This document shows, piece by piece, positions 7,992 to 16,560 of a DNA stretch of 43,435 bases; the first letter of the stretch is position 1, and each line of letters opens with the position of its first letter. Below the pieces are notes generated by a model. The model did no database searches. It was not told the origin of the DNA and was given only the letters and a program-made list of their open reading frames with translations. This DNA is from Variovorax sp. (GTDB lineage Bacteria; Pseudomonadota; Gammaproteobacteria; Burkholderiales; Burkholderiaceae_C), in assembly GCA_028292285.1 (NCBI GenBank), contig JAQGMP010000611.1, positions 1 to 43,435 of the forward strand. Direction: 5' to 3'. The position numbers were made by a program, and so were the translations under genes.

Positions 7992-10460
7992 ATGAACATC
8001 TTCGACAAAAAAATGTTGCTCACGTCGTTAACGACGGTTGCAGCTTGCGTACTGGCAGCTTGCGGCGGAGGAAGCGACGGAGGCAACAGCTTTTTCCCGC
8101 TTACCACGCCGCCCCCTTCCACTACCGCCCCACCGACGGGCAACACCAGCAAGACCTTCAGCGGCGTCGTGGCCGCCAGCGGTTTCGTGCCGGGCAGCGC
8201 CACGGGCATCCCGACGCTGAAGGCCGGCTACTACCAGAAGGCAACGGTCTTCGTCGACGCCAACGGCAACGGCGTGCTCGACAACGGTGAAACCTCGACC
8301 GTCACCGATGCCGGCGGCAAGTTTACACTGACGACCACCAGCACCGGAATGCTGGTGGCTGACATCGGCACCACCGCAACGAACACCGCGACCGGCACCG
8401 CCGTGGCCAGCCACCTCATCCTGCGCGCCTCGACCGACCAGATCGCCGACCAGGGCACAGCCAAGATCGTCATCAGCCCGCTGTCCAGCGAAGCGCAACG
8501 CCTGGTGGAAGCCAACGCCAGCAGCTACGCAACCGAAAAGGCCAACCTCGCCACACGCCTGAATGGACCCACGTTCAACCAGGGCACGGCCGCGCTCACC
8601 GACCCGCTGGCAGACGTCAACACCCTGAGCGGCGCCAGCCAATATGCGGCGCTGTATCAGGACAACGAGCTCACCAACCGCTACACCTACGCGACGACCA
8701 AGCTCGACCGCAAGGATCTGTTCCCCGACAACCTGGCCGTCGCGGGCGGCGACCCCCGCCTGGTCGGCCTGTCGAGCGTGACCCTCACCAACAAGGACGG
8801 CAGCAAGGCCACCCCCACGGTGCCGACGCAAGAGCAGGCACCCATCACCTTCGCGCAGGCGCAGCAAGCCGCCTTCAATGTGGAAGGTGTGCCGGCTTAC
8901 GACAACATCTTCGTCATCATCGAAGAAAACAAGTCGACCGATGTGATCGTTGGCAACTCGCGGGCAGTGAACATCAATGCCATCCTGAACAAGTACAACC
9001 AGCTGAGCACGTACTACTCGACCGGCAACCCGTCCGAGCCGAACTACACCGCGCTGGGCGGTGGCGATGACTTCGGCATTACCGACGACAACTGGATCGG
9101 TTGCGGCGCCGTCGGCCCCTACGCGCTCACCGACGTCGCGTTTGCCGGCGGCACGGCCTCCGACGGCCAGCCCCTGCCCGTCCAGAACAGACTCCCGCCG
9201 GCGAACAGCGCCAGCCGTGCCGGCTACAGCACTACGGGGGGTGCCGCTTGCAGCGACACTCCGACCGGCGGCACCGTGCACAACGTCCCCGGTGCCAATC
9301 TGTTCACGCTGATGTCCAGGACGGGCCGCACCATTCGCACCTACAGCGAGTCGATGAACCCGGGCCAGGATGTGCGCTCCGACAGCATTGCCGATTCATC
9401 CGTTACCGCCACCTATGACACGAGCCGTCTGGGCGGTGCCACCAACCTCGACGGCTCCACGCCCAGCCTCACCGGCACCCCCAGCTTTGCCGTGGTGGGT
9501 GGCCTGTACAAGGTCAAGCATGGTCCGTCGATCGCCTACCAGAGCGCACGCAACCTGCCCGAGTTCGCGGCCACCAACCGCACCATCTTCGGTACGCAGT
9601 ATCAGGAAGCGGACTGGCTCAAATCCTCGGCCTACCCGATTCCGAGCGGTTGGATCTATGACCAGTTCAGCAAGGATCTGGCCACGGGCGATGTGGGCAA
9701 CATCAACTTCATCGTGCCGGACCAGTGCGATGACATGCATGGCGTCGGCAGCGACACCAGCTGCGTGAGCAACAACAACGGCCAAGCCAACGGCGTCGAG
9801 CGTGCCGACATCTACCTCGGCCTGACGGTCAAGGCGATCCAGAACTCGGCGCTGTGGAAGAACCCGCACAAGCGCGTTGCAATCGTCGTGATGTACGACG
9901 AAGGCGAAGGCGGCAGCAACGGTTCCTGCTGCGGCTGGAACGCGGGCGGCACGAATTCCGGCGCTGCGCCGGTGACCGTGGACGTGAGCGGCAAGGCAAC
10001 GGCCACCACCCCGCCCGCCAACTACGCATCGGGCAACTTCGGTCACGGCAACTCGATCTTCGGCATCATCTCCAACCAGCAAGACGTGGGCACCGCGAAG
10101 AAGAAGATTGCAGACACCGACGCCTACAGCCACTTCTCGTTCGTTCGTACGTTGCAAGACATGTTCCAGATTGCCGACCCGGCCGTTGATGCGTCGTACT
10201 TGAACCGTGCCAAATACACGGAAGCGTTCATCACGGCCAACATCGCGGCTCTGCCGGAATTCGCAGGCAGCGCGGACACGCATTTCGACTCGGTGCGACC
10301 GATCAACCATGCCTATGTGATCCCGGGCAACTACACCCAGAAGCTGTACGCTGCCGACATCGTCGGTCAGGTCGACAGCCTCACGGGCAAGCTGGAAGGC
10401 CAGATCACCCCGCAAGTCGGCCCTGACGCGAGCCAGACCAACGTGTGGGCGACCAGGTAA
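7992..10460 (+). CDS. Phosphoesterase-family (PF04185, AcpA/phospholipase C-like) lipoprotein
   Basis: An 822-aa predicted lipoprotein. The N-terminus MNIFDKKMLLTSLTTV is followed by a hydrophobic run and the lipobox VLAAC at about residues 19-23, then a Gly/Ser/Thr/Pro-rich linker. Residues about 50-150 form a small beta domain with a Ca-loop-like DANGNGVLDNGE. The catalytic domain starts near residue 303 with YDNIFVIIEENKS, followed by TGNPSEPNYTALGGGDD, VVMYDEGEGG and the late GHGNSIFG and SHFSFVRTLQDMF segments, matching the metal-dependent phosphoesterase family (acid phosphatase AcpA, phospholipase C). It should release phosphate from esters or phospholipids at the cell surface or periplasm. 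The ATG at 7992 is chosen because it begins the signal peptide; no good ribosome site is visible. It heads a rightward run with peroxidase and lipoprotein genes. Confidence 0.88.
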   Translation: MNIFDKKMLLTSLTTVAACVLAACGGGSDGGNSFFPLTTPPPSTTAPPTGNTSKTFSGVVAASGFVPGSATGIPTLKAGYYQKATVFVDANGNGVLDNGETSTVTDAGGKFTLTTTSTGMLVADIGTTATNTATGTAVASHLILRASTDQIADQGTAKIVISPLSSEAQRLVEANASSYATEKANLATRLNGPTFNQGTAALTDPLADVNTLSGASQYAALYQDNELTNRYTYATTKLDRKDLFPDNLAVAGGDPRLVGLSSVTLTNKDGSKATPTVPTQEQAPITFAQAQQAAFNVEGVPAYDNIFVIIEENKSTDVIVGNSRAVNINAILNKYNQLSTYYSTGNPSEPNYTALGGGDDFGITDDNWIGCGAVGPYALTDVAFAGGTASDGQPLPVQNRLPPANSASRAGYSTTGGAACSDTPTGGTVHNVPGANLFTLMSRTGRTIRTYSESMNPGQDVRSDSIADSSVTATYDTSRLGGATNLDGSTPSLTGTPSFAVVGGLYKVKHGPSIAYQSARNLPEFAATNRTIFGTQYQEADWLKSSAYPIPSGWIYDQFSKDLATGDVGNINFIVPDQCDDMHGVGSDTSCVSNNNGQANGVERADIYLGLTVKAIQNSALWKNPHKRVAIVVMYDEGEGGSNGSCCGWNAGGTNSGAAPVTVDVSGKATATTPPANYASGNFGHGNSIFGIISNQQDVGTAKKKIADTDAYSHFSFVRTLQDMFQIADPAVDASYLNRAKYTEAFITANIAALPEFAGSADTHFDSVRPINHAYVIPGNYTQKLYAADIVGQVDSLTGKLEGQITPQVGPDASQTNVWATR

Positions 10461-10483
10461 GCCGAAGACTGACCCCAAAAGCC

Positions 10484-10503
10484 GGGAGGCCATCCGGCCT
10501 CCC
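10484..10503 (+). terminator. Hairpin after the phosphoesterase gene
   Basis: GGGAGGCC-ATCC-GGCCTCCC is a perfect 8-bp stem with a 4-nt loop, 23 nt after the stop codon. The sequence after it is C/T-mixed rather than a T-run, so it may attenuate rather than end transcription into the peroxidase gene. Confidence 0.5.
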
Positions 10504-10626
10504 CCAATCCCTTTCCAGACGGAATCCTGCGCGGAACCGTCTGGACAGGGCCTTCTGGCTTTCGAGTCCCCGCAAAGCGTGCAAATCGAAGGCGGTTATG
10601 GCAGCTCTTGCGAGATGCAACGGTCA

Positions 10627-12048
10627 ATGATGAATCTGGCAATGGACAGGACAGTCCCACTCGGCATGGCGCTCTCGGTAGCGCTATTTGCCTTGATGGC
10701 TTGCGATGGCAAGAGCACTGCGACGATCACGGGAAGCAGCACCCCCGGCCCGCGCCAGTCGAGCCTGAGCCTGGGCGCTCAGGTCGGGCAGCTGGCGTTC
10801 TTCGACAAGAACCTCTCGGGCGGCAAGAACATGTCTTGTGCGAGCTGCCACGACCCTCAATACGCCTACGGGCCACCCAACAGCATCTCGGTGCAATTGG
10901 GTTCGGACATCACACAGAGCGGCGCGCGCGCCGTGCCCTCTTTGCGCTACAGGGATTCGACGCCGCCCTATAGCGACGATGCGCCGAACCCCGACGGCGT
11001 GACCTCCAACTCGCCGGGTGGCGGCTTCATGTGGGACGGCCGCGGCACGACGCTGGCGGCACAGGCCGCACTGCCGCTGCTCAACCCGGTGGAGATGAAC
11101 AACAGCTCGAAGGATGCAGTCGTGAGGGCGGTGGAGAACGGCGCCTATGCCGACTTGTTCAGGCAGGCCTTCGGTGCGGACGTGTTCAAGAACACCGATG
11201 CCGCCTTCAACGACCTCGGCACCGCGATCCAGGCGCTGGAGACGGAAGACCTCAGCTTTCACCCCTACAGCAGCAAATACGACCTCTATGTCTTCAACAA
11301 GATCGGCGGCACGCTGACGCCGGCCGAACGGCGCGGCGAGGTTCTGTTTCACAGCACCGGCGTCGCCAATTGCTCGGGCTGCCATTACACAGGCGCCAAC
11401 TTCAATGGCAGCAGCGGCCTGATGACCGACTTCACCTATCAGGCCCTGGGTGCACCGCGCAACGACAAGTCGATCCCGAACAACCCCGATCCGATTCCGG
11501 CCAACGACGACCCCAAATACTTCGACATGGGGCTGTGCGGCCCCTACCGCACCGACCACATGCCCGCCACACCAGACACGGCCAACCCGTATTGCGGCAT
11601 GTTCAAGGTTCCCGTGCTGCGCAACGTGGCGACGCGCGGCACCTTCTTCCACAACGGCGTGCTCCACTCGCTGGAACAGGTCGTCAACTTCTACAACACG
11701 CGGGACACCAACCCGGAGTACTGGTATGCCGCCAACAACGACGGGACCGGTGCGCCGCAGGCCAACCCGGGCTGGGCGCTGCAACCCACCCATGTGCCGG
11801 GCGCAACGGTCAACAAGTACAACGACCTGCCGAACTCGCAGCAAGGCAGCATCGACGAGGAAGTGCCGATGGGTACTGGCGACGGCGGCGACAAGACGCT
11901 TGCCAGCGGAACGCAGCCGCGCCAGCCCGGCGCCACGCCGGTCATGACCCCGCAGCAGATCGCCGATCTGGTCTGCTTCCTGGGCACGCTGAGCGACGGC
12001 TACCAGCCTCCCGCTGCACCACCGACCGCCGGCAGGTGCGTGAAGTGA
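10627..12048 (+). CDS. Diheme cytochrome c peroxidase / MauG-superfamily lipoprotein
   Basis: Diheme c-type protein of about 473 aa. It has two heme-attachment motifs, CASCH (DNA 10837-10851) and CSGCH (11371-11385), in the spacing of bacterial cytochrome c peroxidases and MauG-like enzymes. Other family marks are FFDKNLSGGKNMSCASCH, the segment GGGFMWDGRG, the LLNPVEM motif, and a C-terminal KVPVLRNVATRGTFFHNG. A hydrophobic N-terminus ending in the lipobox ALMAC predicts a lipid-anchored periplasmic enzyme. The start is uncertain: ATGs at 10615, 10627, 10630 and 10642 and a GTG at 10579 are all in frame and none has a strong ribosome site. Members either reduce H2O2 or oxidise residues of partner proteins. 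Its stop overlaps the GTG of the next lipoprotein by 4 bp, which argues for a dedicated partner. Confidence 0.9.
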   Translation: MMNLAMDRTVPLGMALSVALFALMACDGKSTATITGSSTPGPRQSSLSLGAQVGQLAFFDKNLSGGKNMSCASCHDPQYAYGPPNSISVQLGSDITQSGARAVPSLRYRDSTPPYSDDAPNPDGVTSNSPGGGFMWDGRGTTLAAQAALPLLNPVEMNNSSKDAVVRAVENGAYADLFRQAFGADVFKNTDAAFNDLGTAIQALETEDLSFHPYSSKYDLYVFNKIGGTLTPAERRGEVLFHSTGVANCSGCHYTGANFNGSSGLMTDFTYQALGAPRNDKSIPNNPDPIPANDDPKYFDMGLCGPYRTDHMPATPDTANPYCGMFKVPVLRNVATRGTFFHNGVLHSLEQVVNFYNTRDTNPEYWYAANNDGTGAPQANPGWALQPTHVPGATVNKYNDLPNSQQGSIDEEVPMGTGDGGDKTLASGTQPRQPGATPVMTPQQIADLVCFLGTLSDGYQPPAAPPTAGRCVK

Positions 12049-12713
12049 CGGCGAACAGGACGGCGGTCCTTGCGCGACGCGCTGGTGGCGTCGCGTCGCT
12101 GCTGATGCTGTTGGCCTCGCTGGCGGGATGCGACAACGAACAAGCTCGCTTTCCGAGCCAGGACAACTTCACGGCGACGACGAACGACTACCTCGCGCAG
12201 CGCGGACACGCGTGCCTGGGCAAATACGAATGGCCGATCACAGTGGCAGCCGGATCGCACGAAGCCGATGCGCAGCAGATGCCGGTGCTTGAAAAGCTGG
12301 GCCTGGTGACCGGCAAGGACGTCGTCGGTACCCCCACGAACACCGCAGGGGCCACCGCGCCAGCCCGCGAGTACGCGCTGACCGATGCAGGGCGCAAGTT
12401 CTATCTGCAGGTACCCGTGGTGATACGCACCCCGACACAGACGGTCACGCACCCGGCCGACTTTTGCGCGGCCACCGTGAGCCTGGATCGCCTGGTCGGC
12501 TGGGATCCGCCGCAAACACGCGATGGACGCACCGCGACCTCGCTGCTCTTCACCTATCGCATCGCGCCCGAACCCTGGGCAGGAACGCCCGAAGTGCAGC
12601 AAGCCTTTCCGTTGCTGGCGCGCGCCATCCAGCGCGAAGGAACGATGCAGGTGCGCCTTGGCGTCCACCTGACGCGGCGCGGCTGGGTCGCGGACGAGCT
12701 CGATGAGCACTGA
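12045..12713 (+). CDS. Small predicted lipoprotein A, unrecognised family, tandem paralogue of the next gene
   Basis: A 222-aa predicted lipoprotein not recognised as a named family. The GTG at 12045 overlaps the peroxidase stop (GTGA), and the frame then gives a signal peptide ending LASLAGC (lipid Cys about residue 29). It aligns by eye along its whole length with the next protein. Shared features are NDYLA/DDYLA, a Cys before a conserved WPI (C57, W63), LTDAGRKFY, a second Cys (DFC, C141), PEPW/PAPW (W178) and RGWVA/KGWVA (W214). The role is unknown. Coupling to a diheme peroxidase suggests an electron donor, acceptor or modification target; this is inference. The frame is open far upstream, but that part is antisense-like shadow within the peroxidase gene. 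Confidence 0.8.
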   Translation: MTANRTAVLARRAGGVASLLMLLASLAGCDNEQARFPSQDNFTATTNDYLAQRGHACLGKYEWPITVAAGSHEADAQQMPVLEKLGLVTGKDVVGTPTNTAGATAPAREYALTDAGRKFYLQVPVVIRTPTQTVTHPADFCAATVSLDRLVGWDPPQTRDGRTATSLLFTYRIAPEPWAGTPEVQQAFPLLARAIQREGTMQVRLGVHLTRRGWVADELDEH

Positions 12714-12768
12714 GTCCGCAATCGCCATGTCTTCTGTCGCCGCTACCTCTCAATCCACAAGAAATCCC

Positions 12769-13440
12769 ATGAATTCTCGTTCTATCCGCCCTGGCCGACG
12801 CGCCCGGACTTTTATCGAAACCCTCACGGGCATCGCCCTGGTCTGTGCGCTGGCCGCATGCGGCACGCGCAACGATGCCACGGCGCCCACCGCCGAGAAT
12901 CTCGCCGCCCCGCTGGACGACTACCTGGCCCGGAGTGGCGATCTCTGCCTTGCCATGTTCGACTGGCCGATCGATCTGACCGAAGCCGAAGCCGGCTCCG
13001 GCGCGCGCCATGCCGTGCAGTTTCCGGTGATGGAACAGCTGGGCCTCGTGCACAGCACCATCGTCACCGCACCGAAGAGCAGCGAGAGCCCGGACGGCGC
13101 AGTCAAAAGATTCGAGCTGACCGACGCCGGTCGCAAGTTCTACAAGCCGCATGCGTATGCGGCCCGCGGCGCCGAACACCCCAACGATTTCTGCGTGGCT
13201 CATCTCAAGCGCGAGAAGATCGTCGACGTCAAGCTCGACGCATCCGACGCACACCATCCGCTGGCGGTGGTGAGCTACACCTACCAGATCGACCCGGCGC
13301 CGTGGTTGCAGAACGCCGACGCGCAGCGCGTGTTCCCGATGATCACGCGCATCATGAATGGCGCGGGCGGCCAGCAGCAGCTGCGCCAAGGCTTCACGCT
13401 CGGCGACAAGGGCTGGGTCGCTCACCCGGGTCCGGTTTGA
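12769..13440 (+). CDS. Small predicted lipoprotein B, unrecognised family, tandem paralogue of the previous gene
   Basis: A 223-aa predicted lipoprotein, homologous by eye to the preceding protein and of almost identical length when started at the ATG at 12769. The N-terminus has an Arg-rich n-region, a hydrophobic run and the lipobox ALAAC (lipid Cys about residue 31). Residues conserved with its partner are C60, W66 (DWPI), ELTDAGRKFY, C142 (DFC), W179 (PAPW) and W216 (KGWVA). An earlier ATG at 12703 would overlap the upstream gene by 11 bp and add 22 unlikely residues. The two genes probably arose by tandem duplication and have since diverged strongly. No function is known to me. Confidence 0.8.
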   Translation: MNSRSIRPGRRARTFIETLTGIALVCALAACGTRNDATAPTAENLAAPLDDYLARSGDLCLAMFDWPIDLTEAEAGSGARHAVQFPVMEQLGLVHSTIVTAPKSSESPDGAVKRFELTDAGRKFYKPHAYAARGAEHPNDFCVAHLKREKIVDVKLDASDAHHPLAVVSYTYQIDPAPWLQNADAQRVFPMITRIMNGAGGQQQLRQGFTLGDKGWVAHPGPV

Positions 13441-13498
13441 CTCGCGAGGCATCGCAGCCAAGGGCAACCACCGGAACGCGCAGAGTCCACAGACCCCC

Positions 13499-14377
13499 AT
13501 GAGCACCGTCGTCCGATTCTCGCCAGACCTGGGCCGCTGGCTCACGCACAACCTCGATGCCGGCCAGGCACCGCATGCGCTGCTGGCGACGATGCTGAAA
13601 CAGGGCATGAATGAACGGCCTGCGCAGGCCATCGTCGCGGCCTACGTCGATGCGCGGCAACGCGGTGGCGCAATGCCGGCCGATTCGATCGAACTGCCGG
13701 ACGAGGGTCCCTCCAGGCCGGCAACGCGGCTCGCGCCGGGCACGCGGATCACGACGGCCGACCGTGAAATCGTCGTGCACTCGCGCACCGAAGACCCGGT
13801 CTTCGCCTCGCTCGGCAACGTCGTGGACGCCGACGAATGCAAGGCCATCATCGATATGGCACGGCCGCGCCTGAAGCCTTCCACGCTGGTCGATCCGATG
13901 AGCGGCCGCAATGTGGTGAGCGACAAGCGCACAAGCCGCGGCATGTTTTTCCGCCTGCGCGAGAACGATCTGATCGCTCGTCTCGACCAGCGTCTTTCGG
14001 CGCTGATGAACCTCCCGCTCGAAAACGGCGAGGGCCTGCAGGTGCTGCACTACCCGACCGGCGCAGGCAGCGAGCCTCACTACGACTATCTGGCGCCCGT
14101 CAACGCGGCCAACCGGGAATCCATCACGCGAAGCGGCCAGCGTGTGAGCACCCTGGTGACCTATCTCAACGACGTGCCGGAAGGCGGCCAAACCGTCTTC
14201 CCGCAACTTGACCTGGCGGTTTCACCGATTCGCGGCAATGCCTGCTACTTCGAGTACGGCGATGACAACGGTCACGTCGATACGCGCTCTCTGCACGCTA
14301 GCGCACCCGTGACCCGAGGCGAGAAGTGGGTCATGACCAAGTGGATGCGCGGACGCCGCTTTGTGGCCGCTGGCTAA
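13499..14377 (+). CDS. 2-oxoglutarate/Fe(II) oxygenase, prolyl 4-hydroxylase-like
   Basis: A 292-aa protein with a C-terminal P4H-alpha-type dioxygenase domain from about residue 100. The iron ligands are visible: HYD (H194, D196) and a distal His (H266, in LHASAP), with the 2-oxoglutarate-binding Lys K276 in RGEKWVMTKW. The segment STLVTYLNDVPEGGQTVFP is typical of prolyl hydroxylases. The N-terminal 90 residues are not recognised. No signal peptide is seen, so it should work in the cytoplasm, unlike the lipoproteins upstream. The ATG at 13499 starts 58 nt after the previous stop and begins the region with proper codon use. Family members hydroxylate Pro or other residues in peptides or proteins; the target here is unknown. 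Confidence 0.88.
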   Translation: MSTVVRFSPDLGRWLTHNLDAGQAPHALLATMLKQGMNERPAQAIVAAYVDARQRGGAMPADSIELPDEGPSRPATRLAPGTRITTADREIVVHSRTEDPVFASLGNVVDADECKAIIDMARPRLKPSTLVDPMSGRNVVSDKRTSRGMFFRLRENDLIARLDQRLSALMNLPLENGEGLQVLHYPTGAGSEPHYDYLAPVNAANRESITRSGQRVSTLVTYLNDVPEGGQTVFPQLDLAVSPIRGNACYFEYGDDNGHVDTRSLHASAPVTRGEKWVMTKWMRGRRFVAAG

Positions 14378-14558
14378 GTCGCGAGGACCTTTGCGAACCC
14401 GTGTCGTGGCTCTCGTGGATGACCCGGAACTCGGCGCGATCCCAGGATCGTTTGCAGCTCGATGTGCCGAGGCTGGCGCGCCTGGATGTCGCCCGGCAGC
14501 CCGATCGCCTCGGGCCGGGAATCGCGACATCCGCCCTTTGCCGCGCCAGGGCGTCCGC

Positions 14559-16046
14559 TCACTGGAAGCGGAAGGTTCGCATATTGAGGCCGCGAATCTG
14601 GACCTGCTTCAACATCCACTCCGACGCTGTGAAGGTGCCGCTGTCGCCCAGCACGACGATCGCTCCGCTGTACGGCTTCGCGCAGGTGGCCGCAGTCGAG
14701 TTCGCGTCCAGCGCGGCACCGGTGTTGCATGCCGGATCGGCGACTTCGCGGAACATGCCGGCATCGCCGGTGATGCCGTCGACGATGCATGCGTCCGGAT
14801 AGTTGGCGTAGTCGAACCCTTCGAGCGTCTCGCTCCCGTTGTAGTTGTTGCCCACCGCGACGCCGTTTCCGACGGGGTCGCCCGCGGAGAGGCGCCAGCC
14901 GGGCGTGGCCTTGGTGAAGGCGATGGTGCTGAATTCGGTGGCGGAGATCTGCGGCGGTGACGAAGCCTGGATGAAGTGGTAGCCCGGCTCGAAGATCACG
15001 ATGCGGCGCCGCGCGCGCACTTCTGCCAGCGTGGCACTGGGTGCCAGTGGCGCCGGGTTGCACGCCAAATCCACAGTGAGGTTGACGTAGGCAGCAGGAT
15101 AGAGCACCACGCCGGCGCTGTCGGCTTTCAGTTCCAGCGACATTTCCTGCAAGTCCTTGAGTTTCGTGCCCGCCAGGCCGGGCAGTTGCAGCACCACCTT
15201 GTTGCCTGTGCCGCCGCCTACGAATGCGCCGATGGCGTTCGTTCCGGCCGCCAGCTTCATCGAGAGGACGCCACTGGCGACGGACAGCGAGCCTTGGTTC
15301 GCTTGCGGCAGTGCGGCAAGGTCAGCCGCCTTCATCACGATGGAATTGGGAATGGCGGGAACGGTTCCATCCGATGACGCCACAACGGTTTCAATCACGG
15401 TGTCATAGCTGGTTCCGCTGTCCGCGAGCGACTGCGCCAGATGCTCCATCAAGTCGTCGTAGACATCGCCTGGCGCCGGCTGAAAGCTGGCCGTGAAGAC
15501 GTCGAAATCGGGCACGGCGTAGCCGGAGGTCGAGAAGATGGCGAACAGGTCGATCTGCGCCTGCGCCAGCTTCGAGGCCAGCGCTTTCAGAGCCGCCTCC
15601 CCTGCGTTGTCGAGCGTTGCCGAGTTCGCGCGGGCCGCAACGGCCAGAACCATGTCGGTCAGCGGGGTGACGTTGACGTTCGCGCTGCTCTGCGCCAGCG
15701 AGCGCAAGCTTTGTCCGGCTGGCAGCGAACCGCCCGCGACCGCAACGAGACAGGGAAAGTCGGGTTCGCCCAGCGTTACCGTCCAAAGACCAGTTTCTTT
15801 TGTCAAGCCGGTGGCGGAGACGTTATTGGAACAACGCACCGTCACGGTGCCGCCCGCCACCGGAGCGCCCACAGCGGCCGTGCCGCTGAGCGTCGTGCCG
15901 GCAGGCACCTGAGGGTCGGGCTGCGTTTGTGGGGGCGGCGTCGTGGCAACGGGAAAGGATGCGGCGCTCCCGCCGCCTCCGCCGCCGCAAGCAGAGAGCA
16001 AAGCCGCACAGGCGACGACCGAATAAGCGAGAAAAGACCGAATCAT
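14559..16046 (-). CDS. Large Gly-rich predicted lipoprotein, function unknown
   Basis: A 495-aa predicted lipoprotein. The ATG at 16046 has AGGAG 6 nt upstream and opens a signal peptide ending LLSAC followed by six Gly. A Pro-rich linker (TTPPPQTQPDPQVPAG) leads to a beta-rich domain (GTAAVGAPVAGGTVTVRC) of the carboxypeptidase-regulatory/Ig-like kind, then a helical segment and a C-terminal part with several Cys and a GVAVGNNYNGSETLEGFDY region. It should be surface- or periplasm-exposed. It converges on the hydroxylase gene. The same frame stays open 126 codons upstream of the start without a stop, and that part also looks coding (see the next entry). No enzymatic motif was recognised. Confidence 0.82.
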   Translation of the reverse strand: MIRSFLAYSVVACAALLSACGGGGGGSAASFPVATTPPPQTQPDPQVPAGTTLSGTAAVGAPVAGGTVTVRCSNNVSATGLTKETGLWTVTLGEPDFPCLVAVAGGSLPAGQSLRSLAQSSANVNVTPLTDMVLAVAARANSATLDNAGEAALKALASKLAQAQIDLFAIFSTSGYAVPDFDVFTASFQPAPGDVYDDLMEHLAQSLADSGTSYDTVIETVVASSDGTVPAIPNSIVMKAADLAALPQANQGSLSVASGVLSMKLAAGTNAIGAFVGGGTGNKVVLQLPGLAGTKLKDLQEMSLELKADSAGVVLYPAAYVNLTVDLACNPAPLAPSATLAEVRARRRIVIFEPGYHFIQASSPPQISATEFSTIAFTKATPGWRLSAGDPVGNGVAVGNNYNGSETLEGFDYANYPDACIVDGITGDAGMFREVADPACNTGAALDANSTAATCAKPYSGAIVVLGDSGTFTASEWMLKQVQIRGLNMRTFRFQ

Positions 16047-16560
16047 TAGAACTCCTGGATCGCCAATTGGCGGATTTTTTCGATATGCGATGTCTGCGGC
16101 CGCTATTTCAGTTCCATGAAATTGCTTTCCACCCAGACGTCCTTCGTCATTCAATGCAAACGAAAGTGCTCGCTCTCGCGTCAACTTCTTTTCGCGTATG
16201 GCTTGCGATAGAGGGTTTTCGTAAGTACCATCATTTTTTCGATGGTTATAGACGCGCTCTTTTCCCGCGTCGTCCTGGTAAATGAAAGAGACAGAAATGC
16301 CGTCCAGATCGGCAAGCGGCTGGAGGAACTCTATGAACTGGGACGCTGTGATCCCTTCCGCCTTGATGGCGGTCCAATGCTTGTAAAAGACCGAGGGGGC
16401 CAGCACTTCTTCGCGCCGGGTCAATTCTTGATCGGTGTAATTCCTTATAGTTAATTCTTTCAGGCCGGCAGAGTCGGCCAGTTCGGCCGGCCGGGTTCGG
16501 CTGCGGGCACGGCGACAGGCATGGCTGTAGGCACGGTTTGCCGAAGAAGAAGTTTTTCAC
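16047..16560 (-). pseudogene. Unrecognised gene with an apparent frameshift, upstream of the lipoprotein
   Basis: A coding-like stretch of about 170 codons. A GTG at 16560 overlaps the stop of the upstream gene (GTGA) and starts MKNFFFGKPCLQPC..., with good G/C third positions for about 25 codons. Around 16483-16496, in a GGCCGGCC run, the good frame shifts by +1 and continues as PAELADSAGLKEL, then REEVLAPSVFYKHW and LADLDGISVSFIYQDD. This second frame has no stop before the lipoprotein start at 16046 and runs into it. It could be a frameshifted gene, an assembly or read error, or a short gene started at the TTG at 16424. No family was recognised. Codon bias weakens towards 16050. Confidence 0.45.

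Noticed and set aside
11031-12044. Open frame extending lipoprotein A to the left
   Set aside because: Gln/Arg-rich shadow of the peroxidase gene; the signal peptide begins at the GTG at 12045.
14378-14558. Possible small gene between the hydroxylase and the lipoprotein
   Set aside because: Frames here are short or shadows, with no start signal; treated as convergent intergenic DNA.
16068-16088. CGCCAATTGGCG followed by a T-run on the plus strand as an intrinsic terminator
   Set aside because: Stem is at most 4 bp once a loop is allowed, and no plus-strand gene precedes it; it lies inside the coding-like minus-strand stretch.
16480-16560. Cys-Pro-rich start KPCLQPCLSPCPQP as a possible ribosomally made peptide precursor
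   Set aside because: No modifying enzyme, transporter or leader-cleavage pattern nearby; a frameshifted gene start explains it better.
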